Shown here one piece after another: positions 50,001 to 60,400 of a DNA stretch of 64,000 nt. The DNA comes from Synchiropus splendidus. Its lineage: Eukaryota; Chordata; Actinopteri; Syngnathiformes; Callionymidae. Made by a program: the position numbers and the translations under genes. The notes beneath the pieces were generated by a model. It saw only the letters and a program-made list of their open reading frames with translations. It searched no databases and had not been told where the DNA came from. The stretch is from NCBI RefSeq assembly GCF_027744825.2, contig NC_071334.1:6704437-6768436 (forward strand). Direction: 5' to 3'. The stretch's first letter is position 1. Every line of letters begins with the position of its first letter.

Positions 50001-53000
50001 CCGTCTTCCTCCTCAGGCTTCTCCACATTCTGCTTTGGCTCGTCCTTCCCAGGAGACACAGAAGGACTTTCTGCTGTTCCGTTCACCGCCACTGGACTCT
50101 TGTCGACCCCGTTTACTTTCACCCCAGGGGTGGGACTCCCGTGGCCGTTCATCGCAGCGTGTCCATTCAGCTGGGGTTTGACCGGGGACTTCTCCACACC
50201 ATTTTCATTCTTCACCGTGACGCCGCCCTCTACAGGAGCCTCCTGAGACTTCTCGGCCATCGCCTCATACACCTGCTTACGGAGCTCTTCCCGAGCTTGC
50301 TCTGCCAGAGCGGCATGAGGCGGAGTCACATAGACACAATGGGTTACATTGTTGTCACCACGACATCAGCACAGTTTCAACAGAATCATGACAAGCAGTC
50401 ATCAGTGACCCTGTGAGGATGATCTTTTTCCTTCTTCTCCCTTCAGTGGTGGCCACAGCGGATCCTCCTCCTCCATCTCACCCTGTCCTCTGCTTCCTCT
50501 TCTCTCAAACCTGCAAACCTCATGTCCTCCTTCACCACCTCCATCAATCTCCTCTTTGACCTTCCTCTCCACCTTCTGCCTGGCAGTTCCAACCTCAACA
50601 TCTTCATCTACCAATGTACTGGCTCTCTCTCTCCTCTGTACATGTCCAAACCATCTCCATCTAGCCTCTCTGACTTGGTCTCCTAAACACCTGAGCACAT
50701 GTGCTGTCCCTCTGATCCTATCATCATCCTGCTCACTCCCAGAGAGAAGCTCAGCATCTTCATCTCTGCTACCTCCAGCTCTGCCTCCTGTCTTTTCCTC
50801 AGTGCCACTGTTTCCAAACCATCCAACATTGCTGGCCTCACCACCCTTTTGGACACTTTCCCTTTCATCCTTGCCGACAGCCTTTGGTCACACATCACAC
50901 CTGGCACTTTTCTCCAATGATTCCATCCTGCCTGCACCCGCTTCTTCACCTCTTTCTCACACTCTCCCTGGACAGTTGAGCCTCAGTACTTCAACCTCCC
51001 ACCTTCTTTATCTCTGCATTCTTTAACAGTCATTTGTCTGATCCACATCTTTTACTTTACATATTTTAGTTTTTATGTCAGATGCCCTTCCTGACACAAC
51101 CCTCTGCATTTATCCGGACTTGGGACCGGCGTAAGTGGTAACTGCCCCCCAGCTCAAGAATTGACTTCAATGATAAACCCCCCACCCGCCAACAGCTGTA
51201 TCAGTGTGAACTATCCGACTCTGAACAGAGTGAACCCTCTTGCTAGCAGTTCAGACTCAGCAAGTGAGTGCAAGACTCATGAAGAGCGAGAACAGTGGAC
51301 ACAACAACCTGAACAGATATATTCACAGGGCTTCTGTGAATGACCGTCCTGCACCACCACAGCTTTAAGATAATAAACATTACCAACTGCATTAGAAAGG
51401 GTGTACCTGCAGGACTACCACATACATTTGTGATTTTTTGGCCAATATCATTTATCATGGCAGGGCTAGCCCTGATGGTCCACATATAGGACATTTAACT
51501 AGCTAGCTACGCAGGACTCATGGGTGGGAACTATGGTACACCATGCAATTATTGATATGCTAGTGCCAAGCATTAACATTTTAATTGGCAAAAAAAGGCA
51601 CTTCAAACCAAGCAGTACAAGAGACAAGGTATAGATCTTCCCAGATCTACACTGAGAACAATGAAATGTTAGTTTGTGACTCAGAAAAAGGGATTATACT
51701 TTCATTTTATGTTCAGCGTTTCCACAATTAACTCCAAATCGGACAATATTGAATTCATAACCATGTAGCATTCAACATAGGTTTCTTGGTACAGTTTACA
51801 TATCGGTTATTCTGTTTTGCACTTTTCTTTCTTTGCATTCATTGATATTAATTTATCTGGAAACCAAGCAACAACATCTTGTTGCCAAGGTCTCACTACT
51901 GTGTTTTCTTTGTGCAAGGACAATTAAAGGAAGTCCAAGTCTATGTACCATAAGGTACCCTGTGATTCCCAGCCACAAGGTCAACCGCCAGGCTAGTTTT
52001 ACCCAGCATGAACAAGTCCAAAAGCTGAAGGCACAGAGACATGCTAGTCAGGAGGTAACAGCAGGAGAGACTAAACATTCACACCAAGCATGATGTCACA
52101 GCCACAAACTCAAGGCAGCGAGAGATGAATTTATCTGAAGTTTGTCTCTACTGCTGACCCATACACACGCACCTCACTGGAGACTGAACTTAAAGTACAC
52201 AAAACAGGCAGAGAAACCGGCGGAATAAATAGGTTTTGACAACAAATTGAGAAGTATTTAAGCATAGTCACCGTCAAGGTTGTCGGCACTCTCTATGTTG
52301 GGGGTGCTGGGCTGCGGCTCTTCCTCCGACTCCGGGACTCCCTCCAGGGCATTACCCAGGACTGAGTTTTCCATCCTACACACGAGGGTTACAGAAAGAT
52401 GATCCCTCGTTCAAAACACCATACGTCCCCTCTTTGTTCAACAATACGCAGCAAATCACCACACATGATCCAGGATCCAATTGTGACTCACCTGGCAAGT
52501 TCTAGAAGAGACTTCCCACACAAGAACAAGGCCTCACCGCACTCATCTGCAGTGTCGCCGTACCTTGCAGCCCTGAAAAGGAACATCAGTCACACTTAAA
52601 AAAAAAAAATGCACCGTGTGCATAGCCTTCTTTCCTTCACTGTCTGTGAAAAAACTTTTTTTACACGGGCACAAAGTGAACTCACAACATGCTGCAGGCC
52701 TCCTGAAACACGCCAACAGCGGAGACGACGTCTCCCATCACTAGATGTTTATTCCCAGTGCCGAGCAGCTTCTTCGCCTCCTCCATGACGTCAGCGCTGG
52801 AAAGGGAACGCCACACTAATGTCCATTCATCACGCGCACCTGAGTTCCAACACTCACCTGTCCGCTGCAGCGGCGGCGGCAGACGAGGAGGCGGAGGAGC
52901 ACGGCTTTTCGTCCACGCTGCGGTTGTAAACACAAGAAGCGTCAAGACTCGCGTTTGGCCTGGTTACATTAACGAGGTCGCCAATGGCTGTTAGCCAATT

Positions 53001-53247
53001 AGCCTGCAGCTAAGCGTGTTCTCGACACATCTGGAGCGAGTGCAGTCGCGCGCTGGGCTGCGGTGACTCGAGCGTGTCGGTTCAGGAAGCAGAACAGAAG
53101 CGAGTGGAAGTGCAAGCTGCTCAATATTCCAAGGTAGCCGACGATACATGTCACCGCTTGCTAACTAGCCGCGCCGTGCGCGTGCTCACGTCTCGCCAGG
53201 GCACGTTACCTGGCAGCGCTGGACGCGGCGGACGTTTCCTCCGGCAT
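47057..53247 (-). CDS. nasp: NASP, nuclear autoantigenic sperm protein (histone chaperone), complete, 15 coding exons
   Basis: NASP is a nuclear SHNi-TPR histone chaperone that binds linker histone H1 and H3-H4 and feeds histones into chromatin assembly. The joined exons give 524 residues: an Ala/Ser-rich start, a first TPR segment (about 33-97, with KHLVMGD and [11 protein letters not shown]), an acidic and Pro/Ser/Asn-rich stretch (about 98-257), further TPR segments (about 258-368, with [18 protein letters not shown] and [20 protein letters not shown]), a charged helix (about 369-425, with [17 protein letters not shown]), ISHLVRKK followed by RKPEEESP (basic NLS-like), and a short tail. 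Exons: 53210-53247, 52858-52917, 52686-52796, 52492-52572, 52272-52375, 49984-50301, 49776-49834, 49644-49714, 49495-49568, 48162-48350, 47935-48104, 47799-47873, 47671-47736, 47272-47391, 47057-47095. All phases agree. The acidic region is short, as in somatic NASP. The ends of exons 6 and 14 depend on GC donors and are the least certain parts. The gene is head to head with the glypican. Confidence 0.95.
47272..47391 (-). CDS. nasp: nasp coding exon 14 (basic NLS region)
   Basis: It starts with [20 protein letters not shown] and runs to [10 protein letters not shown], matching KRKPEEESP...KKAKQE of NASP. The intron after it appears to begin with GC (CAGGAG|GCGAGT), a strong GC-AG donor in phase 0. 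If this donor were unused, reading on would give [11 protein letters not shown] and a stop codon about 28 residues later, which is less NASP-like. Confidence 0.85.
47671..47736 (-). CDS. nasp: nasp coding exon 13
   Basis: It encodes [20 protein letters not shown] then [10 protein letters not shown] is a conserved NASP C-terminal motif leading into the basic nuclear localisation region in the next exon. Confidence 0.92.
47799..47873 (-). CDS. nasp: nasp coding exon 12
   Basis: It encodes a Ser/Gly-rich linker ([20 protein letters not shown] then TTVSQ). It occupies the place of the variable Ser/Gly linker in vertebrate NASP. Phase is 0 at both ends, with a TTGTTCAG acceptor and a GTGAGG donor. 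Confidence 0.85.
47935..48104 (-). CDS. nasp: nasp coding exon 11 (charged helix)
   Basis: It encodes [20 protein letters not shown] and then [20 protein letters not shown] and [16 protein letters not shown]. The [22 protein letters not shown] block is unmistakable NASP. The intron before it is only 57 bp. Confidence 0.95.
48162..48350 (-). CDS. nasp: nasp coding exon 10 (TPR 3 and 4)
   Basis: It encodes [20 protein letters not shown], then [20 protein letters not shown] and [17 protein letters not shown]. These are the most diagnostic NASP TPR motifs. The acceptor is CTCTTCAG and the donor is CTGG|GTAAGA. The exon is 189 nt. Confidence 0.95.
48351..49494 (-). other. nasp: nasp intron 9
   Basis: This is the second-largest nasp intron (1,144 bp). 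Apart from an A run at 49389-49404, I see nothing in it. Confidence 0.85.
49495..49568 (-). CDS. nasp: nasp coding exon 9 (TPR 2)
   Basis: It encodes [20 protein letters not shown] then SIES, matching the NASP AAQA.LKLGEVS.ES block. The acceptor is CCCACAG and the donor is TCAG|GTACGA. Confidence 0.92.
49644..49714 (-). CDS. nasp: nasp coding exon 8 (TPR 2)
   Basis: It encodes [20 protein letters not shown] then IYK. It is strongly conserved with NASP (E..[20 protein letters not shown]). The donor is AGAG|GTGAAG. Confidence 0.94.
49776..49834 (-). CDS. nasp: nasp coding exon 7 (acidic)
   Basis: It encodes [19 protein letters not shown], preceded by a split Asp codon. This is the polyacidic linker before the second TPR block. 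The acceptor is TTTCTTTAG and the donor is AAAAG|GTGAGT. Confidence 0.88.
49984..50301 (-). CDS. nasp: nasp coding exon 6 (acidic/low-complexity insert)
   Basis: It starts after TCTGGCAG with [18 protein letters not shown], the conserved NASP segment. It continues into a Pro/Ser/Asn/Val-rich stretch with NGVEKSPV and NGVDKSPV repeats and an [10 protein letters not shown] end. The 3' limit is uncertain: the only frame-compatible site that keeps acidic NASP-like sequence is a weak GC donor (GAGG|GCAGGC). Reading further adds residues such as VMWWNWVQV that do not resemble NASP. Confidence 0.8.
50436..51022 (-). mobile_element. RTE-like LINE 3' fragment, copy 2 (nasp intron 5)
   Basis: It is nearly identical to 32541-33130 but on the opposite strand. 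Corresponding 73-residue antisense frames of the two copies differ at only two positions. On the minus strand it reads [20 protein letters not shown]...[17 protein letters not shown]. It lies in the same orientation as nasp. Confidence 0.85.
51060..51135. repeat. Dispersed fish repeat segment
   Basis: GTCAGATGCCCTTCCTGACA, CAACCCTCTGCATTTATCCG and GACTTGGGACCGGC form a widespread repeat module next to the LINE copy. It may be part of the same insertion. Confidence 0.6.
52272..52375 (-). CDS. nasp: nasp coding exon 5
   Basis: It encodes [20 protein letters not shown] and then an acidic stretch to [17 protein letters not shown] is a conserved NASP block. The acceptor is TGTGTAG and the donor is GACG|GTGACT. 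Confidence 0.92.
52492..52572 (-). CDS. nasp: nasp coding exon 4 (first TPR, second half)
   Basis: It encodes [20 protein letters not shown] then SLLELA, the NASP signature that follows KHLVMGD. The acceptor is TTTTCAG and the donor is GTGAGT. The phase is 2 at both ends. Confidence 0.93.
52686..52796 (-). CDS. nasp: nasp coding exon 3 (start of first TPR)
   Basis: It encodes [20 protein letters not shown] and continues through [16 protein letters not shown]. This closely matches the conserved first TPR helix pair of vertebrate NASP (KKLLG.G.KHLVMGD...AV..FQEA). The donor is GTGAG at 52685. Confidence 0.93.
52858..52917 (-). CDS. nasp: nasp coding exon 2
   Basis: This 60-nt exon follows a CCGCAG acceptor and ends at a GTGAGT donor. 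It encodes a low-complexity Ser/Ala run ([19 protein letters not shown]) that is poorly conserved in the family. The call rests on splice sites and matching phase (2 in, 2 out). Confidence 0.75.
53210..53247 (-). CDS. nasp: nasp coding exon 1
   Basis: The start codon is at 53247-53245 and the exon encodes [12 protein letters not shown]. It ends in CCAG|GTAACG and leaves two bases for the next codon. I chose this ATG because it is the only one that joins in frame to the conserved exon 3. The exon is small, as expected for a NASP N-terminus. Confidence 0.8.
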
Positions 53248-54230
53248 GTTGGACACACGACAAGACAAGACCCGAGTGCAGCCTGGACCACGGGGGAGCA
53301 GAGAAGGGAACCGTGTTTGTCTTTGTTGGCGCGCTTAAATACGGAAAAGCAGCCGTTCTATTTCCGCTCAAGTTGGAACGCGGGAGATCGCTCTTAAAGG
53401 AGCCGTGACCGACTGGTGCGTTCAGGGACGAGCAGGAAAACGCACTTCGATGGGAAGAGCAACTTCCTGGCAACAGGGGATGTTTTAATAAAACAATTAA
53501 CCCCCTTGACGCGACTTTTTTCTCTAAATATTAACTTAAATTGAATGTTACAATTGAATGTTACAAATGTTACACTAAAGAAAAAAAATTGAAAAGACTT
53601 GAGGTGATCATTTTCTAAATATGAAAACACATTCAAGCTTCTTAGTATCGCTTATTTAGAATGTGTAATTTTGTAGATAGGTGGTGTGTTTTCGTATTTC
53701 TTATTGAAAGGCTTCATCCATTCTAGTCGTTTTGCAGAGCAATATAACCATATCAAGTTGTAAATTCATGTTTGCCATTACTTTTTCTGAAAATATGAAT
53801 CAATATCGCAATGACAAGTAATGACCAGTAGATGGAGACATTGGTGTCTTCACCAAAATGTGCTGAAAAGTTCGGCATTTGGAAATAAATAATAATAAAC
53901 AAATAAAGAGAAAAGTACTGCGAGCATGAATATTAATAAAAAATATTTTCTATTCTAATGTTTGACGCAAATATATTAATTTTATCTAGCCCCTTATAAA
54001 ACTTTTATCAAGTTTCATCAATAAATAACGACCCGCAAATATTAAATACTGACGAATGTTTTCATCATTAAAGGCAAAGTGAGAGTTTAAGTCGCTATGA
54101 CTGACATGCACACAGTCGGAGGGGGGGTGAAGGGGGGAACCGCGTCACAGGCGGTCTCAGTCTGCTGCGGGACTTGAGGGGCTTCACTCCGAACCTCCGT
54201 CTCTGTCCACCCTCGGACTGACATGTTGCC
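53248..54230. promoter_or_regulatory. Shared head-to-head promoter region of nasp and the glypican
   Basis: The interval between the two start codons is 983 bp. The nasp side (53,000-53,420) is CpG-dense, with an E2F-like TTGGCGCG at 53326-53333 and a TATA-like TATTTAAG on the minus strand at 53341-53334, about 90 bp before the nasp ATG. The middle (53.5-54.1 kb) is AT-rich. The glypican side has G runs at 54119-54138 and CG-rich sequence up to the ATG. The motifs are seen directly; their function is inferred. Confidence 0.55.
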
Positions 54231-54273
54231 ATGTTCCGCGCCGTTTGCTCAAACGCGGACTTGTTTTGGGTGA
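54223..54273 (+). CDS. Short upstream ORF overlapping the glypican start
   Basis: An ATG at 54223-54225, 8 bases before the glypican ATG, opens a 16-codon frame ending at TGA 54271-54273, inside the glypican coding region. Both ATGs have G at -3. It could reduce or tune glypican translation if the transcript starts upstream of it. The ORF is visible; its use is inferred. Confidence 0.3.
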   Translation: MLPCSAPFAQTRTCFG

Positions 54274-54408
54274 CTTTATGCTGCTTGTGTTTCGCGCCCG
54301 AGGCTGACAGTTGGGCAGCCGACCCGGACAGCTGTCATGAGGTGAAGACCGCTTACATGATGCGCCAGATCGGCCAGGTGGAGCTGGTGCCCGACAGACC
54401 CGGGACAG
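54231..54408 (+). CDS. gpc5: glypican coding exon 1
   Basis: It begins MFRAVCSNADLFWVTLCCLC, a secretion signal, with likely cleavage near DSWA|ADPD. It then encodes DSCHEVKTAYMMRQIGQVEL and ends in ACAG|GTCAGT with one base left over. The ATG chosen opens the signal peptide. Another ATG 8 bases upstream is in a different frame. Confidence 0.88.
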
Positions 54409-57400
54409 GTCAGTCACATGCCGCAGAAAATAGAACGCGGGTGAAAACTTCCATCAACCTCATAAAAAAAAAAGAAGTAAAAACTTGTGGTACTTGGTTC
54501 GTAATAGCTGCCTAACTTTGCATTCGATAGCCCAAATAGTTCATCTGAAAGTTTTGCAACGACCTTTGGCCTCGATTTCTAAATATGATTTTAACACGAA
54601 AAAAGCAAACATAATTGAAATAGTTGCTTCTTGAAACTTGCTGCACAACTGGATTATGATTTCTATTCTAATGTTTAGTCCAGGATCAGCAGTCTATTTA
54701 AAACCGCAAAGTACATCTACAGAACTGAATAATCCTCGTTGTGCACGTTTGAAAAAAGGTAATAATGTTATATAACTATCAGTAGTTACTGACACTTGCT
54801 GATGAATGAATGAGGAAAACAAATCTGCTACTTCTGCTTGTCTCATCATTCCACAGGACATTGTGTCTCATCTCTCTCATTGGGCCATAACTACCATTAA
54901 AAAACACATTTGTGCAGGCAATCTATTATCTTTTTAAGCTTTCAACAAAATCATCTCAGGCCCATAACATTTCACACCAATCCCCAAAACCGTCGCATTA
55001 TATGCGTCTGTGGAATTATATCCGCGCCATCAGACAATTTAATCATTAAATGTATCTGATGAAAACAAATCCAACCTTCCAAATAATCAAATTATTGAAT
55101 TCAACACTTTAAAAAAACGTAACGGCTTTGTTCAGTTCACCCGAATACATATTTCTCATGACTTTTAAAATGAATTGACTTCATATTAATGTGATTAATA
55201 TATCCTTTTGAAAAAATAGGTTGTTTCTAAAATATATTATTTAATGTGCGTTGCACATATCAAGAAATCCTTCAAAAGATATGATCACAAAAGTCCTAAA
55301 TTAATATATAATCATTTATATTTTTCATCTGGTTTATCCATTTTATCAAGCAGGTTGTTTTGTTTTTTTTACAATGCAATATTTTATATTCACTCCAGTC
55401 ATCCGCAGACATCAACATTGACTTGTTTTTTTAACTCTGAATTCCAGTCGCCAGTCAGTCGCGGCGTAAGAGAGATGTAAAAGTGAAACAGCATCTTGGG
55501 AGTCTGTCATAAAAAAGCTTGAATATCATTGAGTCCTTTGGAGATAAATGAGTTAGAAGAGGTGGATCTTTTCTGAAATAGATGAGTCAGTATCTCACAC
55601 GAAAATAGTGAGAACCAATCAAGTACAAGAATGTGAACATCACTGGATGAGTCGGTGATGTGACTCAAAAAGCATCAAATTAAAATGATTAATGATACTG
55701 TACAAATGATAGATTACAATTGAATGATACTGAAATATAGCATCAATATTACATTGTAATTTGTAATATTAAAATACATATCAAAATGAAATGTGAAATA
55801 TTGAATTCACCCCAAATATAATGTCAAAGACAACAATAAAAAGGAACAGAAATCCCTGGGGTTCAGGTTACGTTTGCTGTACACGACACATTCATGTAGC
55901 TGAATCAGCGTAGCAGGAAATATCTGAACAAAATATCTTGAACAAATCTTACAGGTTTGCCGTGAGATAATCACCTGGGTTTCCTCCAACTCGCGCCCCA
56001 AAAAGTAGCTGGTATTGGCTTCAGTCGCCGCGACCCTGAACTACCAGACCGATGGACGAAATGACCTGAAACATGATTGCAAAATTGAATTAAAACACTC
56101 AAAGCTAATTGTAGGACGGACTTGTGTTCATCCAACAAGCAGCTTGACTATACAGTGTATGGGATCAGGTGAAAGTTCACATCCTTCCATTCCTTCCTCT
56201 TATCCATTATTTAGTCGTGGGGGCAGCATTTGATGTAAAGAGGCCCGGATCTCCCTTTTTCCCTTCGCGGCCCAACTTTCTTTCTTGTTCGACCCGCATT
56301 ATAGTTTAGTCCACTTGCACTGGAAATGGTGTTGGAGGTGGAAGAAGAGCAAAGCAGGTGTGAAGGAGGCTCAGGTGGAAAAGGCAAGAGGAAGACTGCC
56401 CATATGTACCGATCAGCTCCCTGGACAAGTGGCCGGTCCATCACAGGCATGCATAGAGAGAGTGCTCTGTACTGGTGTGTGTGTGTCCCACATGCAAGTG
56501 TGTGGTTTGTCAGGTCAGCCATAGGTGACCAGTCCGTTCCACTCATCTCTCTCCCTTGATCTCAGTCAGCTGCTCCACAGCCTTCCTTATCCCACACACA
56601 TGCCGGCGCTCACACACTGGGGTGTAGTTAAGGGTGCGTGTGTCAGCACCTCCACTCCTAACAGGCCCATTTGGGATTATTTCTGTGTTGATAGTAGAGT
56701 ATGAACGGCGTGTTGGATTTATCTCTTGGATTCCTGCCAACATTTCATCCGTGTTTTCCGCGACTGCTAAGTGAATTCTGGATTCCTCCTCTTCAGGTGC
56801 GTCTCTGCGAGTGTGTCAGTACGACGGCCCCACTTGCTGCACCGGCAGGATGGAGGACAACTACGTGGCGGCGGTGCGGAGTGAAACTCAGCAGAAGATG
56901 AGGTCGTACAGCTTCGAACTCAAGTACCTGATCAACGGACACGCAAAGGCTTATCAAGGCGAGTGGAGTCGAATAAGAGCTTCTCATGATCCTGACTTGT
57001 GCTGGCGATGGTGGCGCCTCGACAGCTCTGTCAAGTGGCCCTCGCCCCCTGCCAATCATGAAACAGCCAGTTTGTGTCGCGGTGGTCGACGTGGGGGATG
57101 TTTTTTTTTTCTTTTCTGAGGCGCCGCGGTGGCTAGCCAAACAAACAGCCGATGCCCGATAGAGTCTTTGAGAAAGTGAAACTCTCCGAGGGAGCAGCTC
57201 AGAACTTTGTTGCCACTCCGCGCTCCCTCTCTCTGTCCACCCGTCCGTCCCTGCGCTAATCAGGTTTTGTTCTTGACCAATGAGAGCGCTGAGGACGAAG
57301 AATGTTTACATTCAGTACGTATCCGCAGCAAAGTGTTGTTGCTGCGGGCAACAGCCGCTCTCTAATGGCCGGCTTTGAATAGGAGGAAGAATACTCTGCT

Positions 57401-60400
57401 TGTCCACTTGTCTCTCTGAGCTATTCAACCCTGGGCGAGTGTGTGTGTGTGTGTGTGTGTGTGTGAGTCTCTTGGAGCGAGTGCATGTGGCGCACAGATT
57501 ATTGGACAGATAGACTTGATGAAAGCCAAGAGATAGAAGCAGCCATGGTTTTCAAAGTTGCCATCTCCAGTCACACACCAGCGAGGCCAACGCAGCCATG
57601 AGAGAAACAACACAAAGAAAGGCTCAACAGACGACAGTTGACCGTCTTGTGGTATCACAAACTCACACCAGAGCAAAGCGGGCGATGCCACACACGTCTG
57701 TTGCTCATCATAGGTCTGAGGTTGAGAGGCTCGTCCACGCCAGAGTTGTGTTGATATTTGTAGTGCTGGAGTACTCCAGGCTGGTCTCGGTCTCAAGACT
57801 AGGTTTTGAGGGTCTGCTCTCTGTCTCAAATCTATTTTTACTTGGTCTTGGACTAGGCAGACTTGAGATTTCTATTTGAGGCCAACAGAGAAAACTGCCA
57901 TAATTGTTGAGAGTATTTTGTGAAAGAAGCTTTTCTCAGTTTTGGATCAGCTTGAGATGCCTTACATATACTGTCTTGGTCTCGACCTCCAAATATCTTG
58001 GTCGTGTCTTGGTCTCCGTAGTTCCCAGCCTCGATCATGTCTTGGTCTCGGTTGGTGTGGCCTTGACTACAACACTAGATATTTGTGTGACATTTAGCCG
58101 CAGACGCTGCATCTTTTGTTTTGGGTAGTTTCACAGTGCATGTTTTACCTAAGTTATATTGAAGGTGAATGGACGCAGTATGTGTACGCTCCTGTCAAGG
58201 AAGCCCCTGGTAATAACAGGCTTGTTTTTGGATGAGTTGTACAGTTAAATCAATGTTTAAAAGACGTGTGAAGGGCTGTCCTTTCACATGTGATGACTTC
58301 TTCCTCAGAGTGACCACCCCCCATTTTTTTCTATTACGTCAATGAACATTGCAACATCCACCCAGCATCCCATGTCTTGCTCATTCACTCTTAACATCAG
58401 CTCACAGTGGAATCACCTTACTGAAGAAGTGAAAGAAGCTCATTGAACTGTTGTGGAGGAGCTGACGCAGCAGCACACAAATGTATATTTTGCAATTGGG
58501 GTTGCAGAGTGATCAAACTCCATTATTTTGCAAGTGACATTTTTTTGGACGGGGAAAGGTTTGTCACAGAACCCGGAAGTACTTGACCCAAATGCAAGCG
58601 AAATTCTGTTCATTCAACAATGATACAAACAACAAAGCAAAGACGGATGAGAAGGAGGAACAAATGATAGAAAACACGATGGAGAAAAACCTGAAACAAA
58701 CTGGAAGTTAGCAACAAACACAGCAAAAAGGAGAACAGAAACCTCAGCAGGATAAAATACACTGGTAGAAATAAACAAAAGTAAACAGAGGACAATGTGG
58801 TGGTCACAACTCATGCACAATAGACAATGAAAATGCACGTAGTGGAAAAAACACACTCACGTAAATAAATAAATAAATAAATATCTCACGAAAAGCTTCA
58901 ACAGCATAGAGCATCTGACACCACAGAAAGGAAGGAAGCTTGTAAACGCTCTTAGCTAATTGGTCACCAGTCAAACAAAACAAGGGCACATCAAACAGGA
59001 AATACAACAACAAAATAAAAGCATATATAAAACAGACCATGACAGGTTTGTCAGTGAACTTGTCAAACACTGCTGTATGTGTTATACAAGTGATATTTCA
59101 AGTCATGGTTCAGTAGTTGGAAGGGACAAAAAGTACAATTTAAAATCCACAAACCTCATAGCGGAAGCCATCTTGGTGCAGGACACAGGTGTTCCAGATC
59201 TCAGGATCTAATGTGTGTCCAGTGGCATTAGTCTGGTCAGTGACCTACTGTATGTACTGGTTGATTACAAAAACGAAAAAAAAAAATGTCTTAGTGAAAT
59301 AAAATTCATGCATGCAGGATGTTACAAGCACGCACACTTAACATAAAATGGCCCTTTCAAAATCATGCACAGATGACTGTCTCAGTCTTTGTCTTTGCAC
59401 CTTTGAACCACCTGAAGCACTTGGTGTGGCAGACGATTTGATAAATTGAGCTTTCATCATCCATACTGCTTTAAATTCTGTGACTGTGGTGGTCTTCAAC
59501 AGCTGAGCCGAGTCCCCCTCCTATGAGATGAGCAAACCCGCAGCAGCTCTATTTACACCCGGCGGATTACTTGCTGTGTGTGTCTGCATGCTTGCATGTG
59601 TTTGTCCTGACGCCGTGAGACCCCTGTGACTTCTCCTCCACGTCGCAGCTGCCGCCCAATCAGAGGGGCTGCAGGGATCGTCACGTGACCTCCCCAGAGG
59701 AGCCTTTGCCCTGTCACTTGATGCGGCCCGTGTTTGAGTTACGGCTGGCAGGACGTGGGCATGCAGACACATAAAGGACGCACGTCATCACCTGGTACAT
59801 TGTGAACTGGAACCCTGTCTCTCGGTCAGTTCTGCATCGGCTTGCTTGCAGCTGGATTCATACAGTGAAACTTTGGTCGAGTAACTTTGCTATAATTTGA
59901 GGTCAAAATTCAAAGGAAAAAATGGAAGTCTAAACAGTTAATCTTAGATTAAATCACATTCATTCCGCATCAGTTTCCTTTTCTCTCAGATTTTGGAGTT
60001 ATTTTTGACATTTTGTCGCAGCCTTTTGGAAAACAGCACATCAATGAAGTTTAACTGAATTTTAAGACAGGGAAGGGCATCACTTCTGTTCAAAGTTACC
60101 ACTGTCCTTCAATATACAGCGACAGATACTTTCCTTCCCATCCTGCTTCTCACATGCTTTAGTTCAGTAGAAGTGTTTCACCAAGCTGTGTCCTACATTT
60201 GTGTATCGTGAGATTCAAGCTATGCAACGGCCACACAACTAGAATTTTTATGATTATTGTGAAGGAGAGGAAACAGTACTGGCAGTGGTGAGTCACTTTA
60301 GAGAATCCGTCAAATGGTAAAATATTACAGTCAACTTCAAACTGCCTTTTATGTCGTAGAATACACAGAAGAGGTTTTTTTTTTTTACATCCTACATAGT

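Larger units (their letters stand above)
50302..52271 (-). other. nasp: nasp intron 5
   Basis: This is the largest nasp intron (1,970 bp). It holds the LINE 3' fragment at 50436-51022 and a further fish-type repeat segment at about 51060-51135. The rest shows no exon-like conservation. Confidence 0.85.

Noticed and set aside
50556..51026. 156-codon plus-strand ORF
   Set aside because: Antisense reading of the LINE copy in nasp intron 5.
56811..57119. Extended ORF through the glypican exon 2 junction
   Set aside because: The residues after AYQ are unlike glypican and end in a poly-Phe stretch. Exon 3 supplies the conserved continuation.
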